From: JACMOY01 sp046590855
GTDB taxonomy: Bacteria > Actinomycetota > Actinomycetes > Actinomycetales > Angustibacteraceae
Assembly: GCA_046590855.1 (NCBI GenBank)
Contig: JBKJTJ010000228.1
Location: 1 to 9,392 of the forward strand
Direction of reading: 5' to 3'
Length of the DNA: 9,392 bases
Part shown: piece by piece, positions 3,921 through 9,392 of the stretch
Position numbering within the stretch: the first letter of the stretch is position 1
How the letters are laid out: every line of letters begins with the position of its first letter
The notes under the pieces: generated by a model
The model's database searches: none
What the model was told of the DNA's origin: nothing
The model's input: the letters and a program-made list of their open reading frames with translations, nothing else
Program-made: the position numbers and the translations under genes

Positions 3921-6140
3921 ATGCCCGGCACCAGCCTGGTCGAGCTGCGTCTGCTCGACGGACCCAACCTGTACTTCACCCGCGCCGCTGCCAAGCTGGT
4001 GCTCGACATCGGAGCGCTCAGCGACCTGGCCACCGCTGACGCCGCCGCGCTGGCCACCGCCGTGGGGCTGTCGCGGGTGCGACCCGGCGACCCTGGCTCG
4101 GCCCACCGCCAGCGGTTCGCGATGCGCCTGGTCGCGCGACTGGTGCGCCGGGTGGCCCTCGGCGCCGGCACCGCACGCCTCGGCCTGCGGGTGCGCGCCG
4201 GGTCGGGCCTGCGTGAGGTGGTCGTGGCCTATCCCTGGCGGCACCACGACCGCGCCGTCGCGCTCGGTGAGGCTGTTGCGCAGTGCCTGGACGCGTGCCT
4301 GGACGCGTGCCTCCAGGGCACCGATGGCGCCGCGCCCACGGCCGCCTCCGTCGACGAGCGACTGGCGGAGGCGTCGGCTGCGGTCGGCGCCGCGCCGGCC
4401 GGTCGCCGTCCGAGCGCCCTGCGCGCGCGGGTGCCGGTGGCGTCGGTGACGGGCACGAACGGCAAGACCACGACGACCCGGCTGCTGGCGCACATCGCGA
4501 TGACCGCGGGCCTGCGCACCGGGTGGTCCAGCACGGACGGCGTCGTGGTGCAGGGCGAGGTGGTCGAGCCGGGTGACTACTCGGGCCCCGCCGGGGCTCG
4601 GGCCGTCCTTTCCGCCGCCGGCGTGCAGTGCGCGGTGCTCGAGACGGCGCGCGGCGGGCTGCTGCTGCGGGGGATGGGCGTGGTCGCCAACGACGTCTCG
4701 GTCGTCACGAACGTCAGCGCCGACCACCTGGGCATGCAGGGGATCGACACGGTCGACCAGCTCGCCGAGGTCAAGGCGATCATCACCCGCGTCACCGCAC
4801 CGGGCGGCTGGTGCGTGCTGAACGGCGACGACCCCCGTGTGCTCGCGATGCTGCCGGGCACGCCCGCCCGGCCGTGGGTCTTCAGCCTGCACCCGGACTC
4901 CCCGGCCCTGCGCACCGCGCTGGACGCCGGTGGCCGCGGCATCACGGTGCTCGACGGGCAGGTGGTGGTGCTGCGCCCGGACGGCGACCCCGACCGGCTG
5001 GTTGACGTCCTCGACCTGCCGATCGCCCTGTGCGGCCTCTCGCAGCACAACCTGGCCAACGCGCTGGCCGCTGCTGCTGCCGCCCTCGGCCTGGGGTTGG
5101 CCCGCGAGGCGGTGGTCGAGGGCCTGCGCACCTTCAGCCCCGACGTCCGGCTCAACCCGGGCCGGCTCAACGTGTGGTCGCTCCCGGTGCCGGGCGGGAC
5201 GGTCACCGTGGTGGTCGACCTGGCGCACAACGAGGCTGGGCTCGAGGCGCTGCTGGACGTGTGCGAAGGGCTGCGTGCTCCCGGTTCGTTGGTGCGCCTC
5301 GGTCTCGGCACGGCCGGCGACCGGTCGGACGACCTGCTGAACGCCCTCGGCGAGATCGCCGGACGACGCAGCGACCAGGTCGTGATCGTGCACAAGGAGC
5401 ACTACCTGCGCGGGCGGACCCTCGAGGACATGGAGGCCCAGCTGTCAACCGGACTCGCCCGGGTGGGCGTGGCCGACGTCCCGGCGCACCCCGACGAGCT
5501 GTCCGGCCTGCGCGCGCTGGCCTCGGGCGCGGGGGCGGGAGACGTGGTCGCGGTGATGTGCCACGCGGACCGGGAGGTCCTCGACGGGTGGCTGGAGCGA
5601 CACGGTGCGACGCCCGACGGGCCAGACCAGGTGCGCGCCAAGGTCGTCGCCGCCCGCGGCCAGCACCCGCTGGAGGACCAGATCGCGGCGCTGCACCGGG
5701 CCGCACCCGTCGACCGGCAGCGCCTGCTGCTGGCCCTGCTGGACGCCGACCCCGACGACTCCCGCCTGATGTACGAGTGGGCCAGCGCGCTGGACTCCGG
5801 CGACCTGACGGCGCAGGCGGTGCCGGCGTACCGCGCGGCGCTGCGCGACGGGCTGCGCGAGCCGCACCGGCACCAGGCGATGATCGGCCTCGGGTCGAGC
5901 CTGCGGGTGCTCGGGCGGCCGGCCGAGGCGGTCGACGTGCTCATGCAGGTGGTCAGCGAGCGACCTGAGAGCGTTGCGGCGCAGGCGTTTCTGGCGCTCG
6001 CGCTGCTCGAGTCAGGCAGCGGCGACCAGGCCGTCCGGCTGCTCGTCGAGTCACTCGTGGCGCACGCGGGCGCCGACGACGACCGTGCCTACGCCCCGGC
6101 CCTGCTGCGGTACGTCGCCACCCTGCCCGCGCCGGCCTGA
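3921..6140 (+). CDS. CphA-like Mur ligase without ATP-grasp domain, fused to TPR-like domain
   Basis: A 739-residue relative of cyanophycin synthetase with a different domain order. Residues 1-165 resemble the CphA N domain ('LLDGPNLYFTRAAAKLVLDIG' against CphA 'VYRGPNIW...HLVVDLG'). A complete Mur-ligase module follows at once. It has P-loop 'GTNGKTTTTR' (178-187, Lys182), 'ETARGGLLLRG' (241-251), 'NVSADHLGMQGIDT' (264-277), 'NGDDP' (301-305), 'HNLANALAAA' (376-385) and 'DLAHNEAGL' (433-441, where CphA has HNPAG). 'AGDRSDD' follows at 465-471. Residues 590-739 are helical and TPR-like ('AVPAYRAALRDGL', 'GLGSSLRVLGRPAEAVDVL', 'LALALLESG'), resembling the TPR_5 type. The roughly 250-residue ATP-grasp module of CphA is absent. 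Family knowledge: the CphA Mur module ligates Arg to the Asp side chain using ATP. I infer an ATP-dependent amide ligase acting on cyanophycin or a related acidic substrate; the real substrate is unknown. The frame is open throughout, so the fusion is not a frameshift artefact. The gene faces cphA with 16 bases between stops. Confidence 0.85.
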   Translation: MPGTSLVELRLLDGPNLYFTRAAAKLVLDIGALSDLATADAAALATAVGLSRVRPGDPGSAHRQRFAMRLVARLVRRVALGAGTARLGLRVRAGSGLREVVVAYPWRHHDRAVALGEAVAQCLDACLDACLQGTDGAAPTAASVDERLAEASAAVGAAPAGRRPSALRARVPVASVTGTNGKTTTTRLLAHIAMTAGLRTGWSSTDGVVVQGEVVEPGDYSGPAGARAVLSAAGVQCAVLETARGGLLLRGMGVVANDVSVVTNVSADHLGMQGIDTVDQLAEVKAIITRVTAPGGWCVLNGDDPRVLAMLPGTPARPWVFSLHPDSPALRTALDAGGRGITVLDGQVVVLRPDGDPDRLVDVLDLPIALCGLSQHNLANALAAAAAALGLGLAREAVVEGLRTFSPDVRLNPGRLNVWSLPVPGGTVTVVVDLAHNEAGLEALLDVCEGLRAPGSLVRLGLGTAGDRSDDLLNALGEIAGRRSDQVVIVHKEHYLRGRTLEDMEAQLSTGLARVGVADVPAHPDELSGLRALASGAGAGDVVAVMCHADREVLDGWLERHGATPDGPDQVRAKVVAARGQHPLEDQIAALHRAAPVDRQRLLLALLDADPDDSRLMYEWASALDSGDLTAQAVPAYRAALRDGLREPHRHQAMIGLGSSLRVLGRPAEAVDVLMQVVSERPESVAAQAFLALALLESGSGDQAVRLLVESLVAHAGADDDRAYAPALLRYVATLPAPA
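4284..4312 (+). repeat. 12-bp tandem repeat inside the Mur ligase gene
   Basis: TGCCTGGACGCG occurs twice in tandem (4284-4295, 4296-4307), followed by TGCCT of a third unit. It encodes the in-frame repeat CLDACLDACL at residues 122-131, in the N domain. Four residues per unit is compatible with one added helix turn, so a slippage duplication that kept the frame is likely. Confidence 0.85.
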
Positions 6141-6149
6141 GCCAGGCCG
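6133..6149. terminator. Hairpin between convergent Mur ligase and cphA, possible bidirectional terminator
   Basis: CGGCCTG-AGC-CAGGCCG is a perfect 7-bp inverted repeat with a 3-base loop. It spans the TGA of the Mur ligase gene and ends 7 bases before the cphA stop codon. Because the two genes converge with only 16 bases between them, a shared bidirectional terminator is expected exactly here. No T-tract is present on either side, so strength is uncertain. Confidence 0.45.
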
Positions 6150-6156
6150 ACCGGGC

Positions 6157-8970
6157 TCAGACGGGTCCCGGGCCCGCGGCCGACCCGGTCTCGGCGGCGT
6201 CCAGCGTCAGCACGCGCGGATCGAGGTCGGGGTCACCGACGACGTCGCCGGTGTGGGCGCCGGCCTGCGCCTGACGGCTGATCACCTCGAGCTCGGCCAG
6301 GACGCCCGCGTGCTTGTCGGCGCACAGCACCACGAGGTCACCCGCGTTGGCGCGTGCCATCACGTGACGCACCGCCGCCAGCTCGTCGGTGACGATCTCG
6401 ACCTGCTTGCAGCGCGCGCCGTCGCGCATCCGCGCGTGCAGTCCCTCCGCGACCAGCGCGGCAGCCGCACCCGGCGCACGACGGCGCAGGTTCGCGTCCT
6501 CACGCACGATGACGACGTCGAACACGTCCGCGGCCACCTCGCCGAGCTCGCGCACGTCCTCGTCGCGCCGGTCGCCCGCTGCTCCGATCATCCCGATCCG
6601 CGACGGCTTGCCGAGGTCGGCGGTGACGGACCGGCGCGCCGAGTACCGCTCGACGAAGTCGCCCAGCGCCCGCATCCCCGCGGGGTTGTGGCAGTAGTCG
6701 ACGACGACCTCGACGCCCACGACCGGGAGCAGGTTCATCCGCCCCGGCGACAGGTAGTACGACGTCGTGAACGTCCGCAGCCCCTGCCGGATGTCGTGCA
6801 GGGGCGCACCGGCCGCGAAGGCCGCGCCCGCGGCGGCCATCGCGTTCGCGACGTTCATCAGGGCGGCGCCCCCGAAGGTGGAGGGCAGCAGGTGGGTCCA
6901 CGCCAGCTGCATCGACCGGCGTCCGTGCCGGATCACGATCATGTCGCCCTTGTCGCTGGTGTCGAGCACCAGCGCCTTGCCGCCGCGCCGGCAGTGCTCG
7001 TCGATCAGGTCGCGCTCGGGGGTGCCGGGGCCGCGCAGCGAGAACCACACGACCTCACCCGAGCAGCGTCGACGCATCTCGCGCACCAGCGGGTCGTCCG
7101 CGTTCAGCACCGCGTGCCCGTGGCGCGGCACGGCCTCGACGACGACGGCCTTGACCGCGGCGAGCTGCTCGAGCGTGTCGATGCCCCGCATGCCGAGGTG
7201 GTCGGGCGCGACGTTGGTGACGACGGCGACGTCGGCCCGGTCGAAACCCAGCCCCTCGCGAAGGATCCCCCCGCGAGCGACCTCGAAGACCGCGAAGTCG
7301 ACGCGCGGGTTCTGCAGCACCATCCGTGCCGACTTGGGGCCCGAGGCGTCCGCCCTGATGACCAGCCGCTCGTCGATCACCACACCGTCGGTGCTGGTCA
7401 TGCCAACCTTGTGGCCCAGTCCCTTGAAGACGTGGGCGATCATCCGCGAGGTCGTGGTCTTGCCGTTGGTGCCCGTGACGGCGACGATCGGCACCCGCGA
7501 CGGCGCGCCCGGTGGGAACAGCAGGTCGACCACCGGCTTGGCGATGTACTGCGGCTCACCGACGGTGGGGTGGGTGTGCATCCGGAACCCCGGCGCGGCG
7601 TTCACCTCGCAGATCGCGCCCCCGGTCTCGCGCACGGGCTGGGCGATGTCCGGGCAGATGAAGTCGATGCCCGCGACGTCCAGGCCGATGACGCGCGCGG
7701 CCTCCTCGGCGATCTCGACGTTGTCGGGGTGCGCCTCGAACGTGCGGTCGACCGAGATGCCGCCGGTCGACATGTTGCCGGTGAGCGCGAGCTTGACCAT
7801 CTCGCCGACCGGAGGCACCTCGTGCAGCTCGAAACCCTGCTGCCGCACCAGGTCCACGGCAGCGTCGTCGACGCTGATCCGGGTCAGCACCTTCTCGTGC
7901 CCCACCCCGCGGCGCGGGTCGGCGTTGGTCGCCGCGACCAGCTCGGACACCGACCGCACGCCGTCGCCCACCACGTGCGCCGGCACCCGCTCGGCGATGG
8001 CCTGCATCCGGCCGCCGATGATCAGGCAGCGGTAGTCCCGGCCCAGGATCAGGGACTCGACGACGACCCAGCCCCGCCGCGACTGCTCCTGGGCGACGTC
8101 GAACGCGGCGCGGACGTCGTCCGCGGACCTCAGGTCCAGGCACACGCCGCGCCCGTGGTTGCCGTCCAGGGGCTTGACCACGACGGGGTAGCCCATCCGG
8201 TCGGCGACGCGGACGGCGTCCTCGACGGTGCGCACGCTCTGCGTGCCCGGCACCGGTAGCCCGGCGGAGGCGAGCAAGGTGCTCGTCAGCTCCTTGTCGC
8301 CGGCGATGTCGACGGCCAGCGCGCTGGTGCCCGAGGTCATCGTGGCCCGGATGCGCTGCTGGTGGACGCCCTGGCCCAGCTGCACGAGGGACTGCTCGTT
8401 GAGGCGGATCCAGGGGATGTCGCGGCTGACGGCCTCCTCGACGATGGCAGCGGTGCTGGGGCCGAACGCCGTCCGCTCGGCCCGGCGCAGGAACAGGTCG
8501 AGCTCGGCGTCGAAGTCGAAGCCCGGCTCAGCCTGCACGAGGTGGTTGACCAGCCGCACCGACAGCCGCGCGGCGGCCAGCGCGACCCGCTCGTCGACGT
8601 ACCCGAAGACCACGTTGTAGACGCCCGGGCGGCCCTTGACGCCGCGGGTCTTGCCGCGGCGGATGTCGTGCCCTGCCTCCTGCTGCAGCTGCAGCGCGAC
8701 GTGCTCGGCGACGTGACCCAGCCAGGTCCCCTCGCGCAGCCGCTCGACGAACCCGCCCCGGTGGCCCCGCGAGCAGGTGTGCCGCACGATGTTCGGCAGC
8801 AGCGCCAGCAGCCCGTCGGTGAACCCGGGCAGCTCGCTGCTCGGGAAGCGCTCGAGCGACCCCAGGTCGACCACCAGGTGCACCGAGGTCTCGTAGGACC
8901 AGATGTTCGGGCCGCGGTAGACGCGCGCCTCCAGGATCCTCAGGTCCGGGGTGGGGCCGCCATCGCTCAT
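6157..8970 (-). CDS. cphA: Cyanophycin synthetase CphA1
   Basis: Polymerises multi-L-arginyl-poly-L-aspartate from Asp, Arg and ATP without a ribosome, forming cytosolic storage granules. All three modules are present in 937 residues, slightly above the usual length of nearly 900. The N domain (1-about 160) contains 'HVAEH' (86-90), matching the HxxEH of the metallopeptidase-like primer-making site described for some CphA1 enzymes. The ATP-grasp module (about 220-475), which adds Asp to the backbone, shows 'GDKELTS' (Lys226), 'VVVKPLDGNHGRGV' (263-276) and 'EVNAAPGFRMH'. The Mur-ligase module (about 490-905), which adds Arg to the Asp side chain, has 'GTNGKTTTSR' (Lys504), 'EVARGGI', 'DHLGMRGID' and 'DYCHNPAG' (His761, Asn762). 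A tail of about 30 residues rich in Asp, Gly and Ala ends the protein. The start at 8970 is supported by GGAGAAG just upstream. It lies 43 bases after cphB and is probably cotranscribed. Retention of the Mur and ATP-grasp motifs indicates CphA1 rather than the dipeptide-polymerising CphA2. Confidence 0.95.
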   Translation of the reverse strand: MSDGGPTPDLRILEARVYRGPNIWSYETSVHLVVDLGSLERFPSSELPGFTDGLLALLPNIVRHTCSRGHRGGFVERLREGTWLGHVAEHVALQLQQEAGHDIRRGKTRGVKGRPGVYNVVFGYVDERVALAAARLSVRLVNHLVQAEPGFDFDAELDLFLRRAERTAFGPSTAAIVEEAVSRDIPWIRLNEQSLVQLGQGVHQQRIRATMTSGTSALAVDIAGDKELTSTLLASAGLPVPGTQSVRTVEDAVRVADRMGYPVVVKPLDGNHGRGVCLDLRSADDVRAAFDVAQEQSRRGWVVVESLILGRDYRCLIIGGRMQAIAERVPAHVVGDGVRSVSELVAATNADPRRGVGHEKVLTRISVDDAAVDLVRQQGFELHEVPPVGEMVKLALTGNMSTGGISVDRTFEAHPDNVEIAEEAARVIGLDVAGIDFICPDIAQPVRETGGAICEVNAAPGFRMHTHPTVGEPQYIAKPVVDLLFPPGAPSRVPIVAVTGTNGKTTTSRMIAHVFKGLGHKVGMTSTDGVVIDERLVIRADASGPKSARMVLQNPRVDFAVFEVARGGILREGLGFDRADVAVVTNVAPDHLGMRGIDTLEQLAAVKAVVVEAVPRHGHAVLNADDPLVREMRRRCSGEVVWFSLRGPGTPERDLIDEHCRRGGKALVLDTSDKGDMIVIRHGRRSMQLAWTHLLPSTFGGAALMNVANAMAAAGAAFAAGAPLHDIRQGLRTFTTSYYLSPGRMNLLPVVGVEVVVDYCHNPAGMRALGDFVERYSARRSVTADLGKPSRIGMIGAAGDRRDEDVRELGEVAADVFDVVIVREDANLRRRAPGAAAALVAEGLHARMRDGARCKQVEIVTDELAAVRHVMARANAGDLVVLCADKHAGVLAELEVISRQAQAGAHTGDVVGDPDLDPRVLTLDAAETGSAAGPGPV

Positions 8971-8972
8971 CG

Positions 8973-8979
8973 CTTCTCC
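8973..8979 (-). promoter_or_regulatory. Ribosome binding site of cphA
   Basis: On the minus strand GGAGAAG precedes the cphA ATG, with 5 bases between GGAG and the start codon. It is a clear Shine-Dalgarno site, unlike the leaderless-looking starts elsewhere in the window. This fits cphA being an internal gene of a transcript that begins at or before cphB. Confidence 0.7.
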
Positions 8980-9013
8980 AGCCGTCTCGTCGCGGTGCTC
9001 GGTGGGCGAGGTG

Positions 9014-9392
9014 TCAGCCGTCGTCCCCGGCGGCTCGCAGCGTACGGCCCCCGCCGTCCCCGGGGGTGCGGCCCTGTTGGGGGGTCAGGCCGTGCGCCAC
9101 GGCACGCGCCTCGTCGCGGTCCTGGTGGCTGGTCGCCACGAGGGCGTCGCGTCGCTGCTGCACGAAGTCGACGAGCTGGCGGGTCCGCAGGTCGAAGCGT
9201 GCGCCGGACGGCAGGCAGTGGACGACCGCACCCGAGACGAGCAGCGCCGCGCCCTGGCGCGCCTCGTGGGCGTCCGACAGCGCCCGGGAGGCGTCGACCA
9301 GGAAGACCGCGCCGGCGCCCAGCACCTCGAGCCGGTGCCCGTCGGTGATGAGCGCCGCCGTGTTCTCGTCCACGCCCATCCCGAGCAGTGCG
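9014..9392 (-). CDS. cphB: Cyanophycinase CphB (C-terminal part, cut by window edge)
   Basis: Family role: a serine-type exopeptidase (peptidase family S51) that releases beta-Asp-Arg dipeptides from cyanophycin. Only the last 125 residues are in the window; the frame stays open to the right edge, so the Met at 9379 is internal, not a start. The visible part begins with 'LLGMGVDENTAALI', matching the family's 'GIDEDTA' segment, whose Glu is, as I recall it, the acid of the Ser-His-Glu triad. It continues with 'LEVLGAGAVFLVDAS' and 'LPSGARFDLRTRQL', both typical of the cyanophycinase C-terminus. The catalytic Ser and His lie upstream, outside the window. The final roughly 45 residues are hydrophilic, rich in Arg, Asp and Gly, and look like a lineage-specific tail. 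Upstream of cphA in the same direction, it probably forms a cphB-cphA operon that couples synthesis and breakdown of the polymer. Confidence 0.9.
   Translation of the reverse strand, partial: ALLGMGVDENTAALITDGHRLEVLGAGAVFLVDASRALSDAHEARQGAALLVSGAVVHCLPSGARFDLRTRQLVDFVQQRRDALVATSHQDRDEARAVAHGLTPQQGRTPGDGGGRTLRAAGDDG

Noticed and set aside
3888..5402. 504-residue minus-strand open frame opposite the Mur ligase
   Set aside because: Low-complexity His/Gln/Arg/Gly composition, no recognisable domain, and complete overlap with a convincing plus-strand gene.
3921..6140. Assignment of the plus-strand ligase as CphA2
   Set aside because: CphA2 keeps the ATP-grasp module and loses Mur activity; here the ATP-grasp module is missing and the Mur motifs are intact.
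3921..6140. Assignment as a peptidoglycan ligase (MurC/D/E/F) or folylpolyglutamate synthase
   Set aside because: The segments ETARGG, DHLGMQGIDT and the CphA-like N domain match the cyanophycin synthetase branch, and the gene lies in a cphA/cphB locus rather than a division cluster.
6162..6187. Second inverted repeat CGGGTC...GACCCG near the end of cphA
   Set aside because: It lies inside the cphA coding region with a 14-base loop; in DNA this GC-rich a 6-bp match is expected by chance.
6157..8970. Long open frames on the plus strand opposite cphA (5974-8259, 6767-8035, 8362-9348)
   Set aside because: They are shadow frames of a GC-rich gene: Arg/His/Val-rich translations with no motif, fully overlapped by the well-supported cphA and cphB coding regions.

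Overview
The window is from an actinomycete-like genome (Actinomycetota). The sequence has very high G+C with G or C at most third codon positions. It encodes an InhA-type enoyl reductase directly behind fabG, and several genes seem to start leaderlessly from TANNNT boxes. I cannot place it below phylum from the sequence alone. The window is packed with genes: no gene-free stretch exceeds about 140 bases, and no tRNA, rRNA, CRISPR array, insertion sequence or phage gene is visible.

Layout. (1) At 70-1549 (+) lies a two-gene fatty-acid elongation operon, fabG-fabI, encoding the two reductases of the FAS-II cycle. (2) At 1557-1952 (-), convergent with fabI, is a small conserved protein of unknown function. 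(3) At 2087-3319 (+) is an orphan glutamyl-tRNA reductase (hemA) with unusual substitutions, preceded by a leader that can fold. (4) At 3294-3794 (-) is a small secreted lipoprotein with a PKD-like domain; its end overlaps the end of hemA. (5) From 3921 to the right edge is a cyanophycin locus. A cphA-like Mur ligase (+) faces a full-length cyanophycin synthetase cphA (-), which follows a cyanophycinase (cphB, -) cut by the window edge.

How the parts work together. The right half handles a nitrogen and carbon store. CphA polymerises Asp and Arg into cyanophycin, and CphB cleaves the polymer to beta-Asp-Arg dipeptides; both are probably made from one transcript. The convergent Mur ligase is clearly a relative of CphA: it keeps the N-terminal domain and a complete Mur-ligase module. 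It has no ATP-grasp module, has lost the HxxEH motif of the N domain, and has gained a C-terminal TPR-like domain. It is the most interesting object here and could be an undescribed accessory or modifying enzyme of cyanophycin-type metabolism. The left half is mainly housekeeping lipid synthesis, plus a tetrapyrrole-type reductase whose divergence deserves a check.
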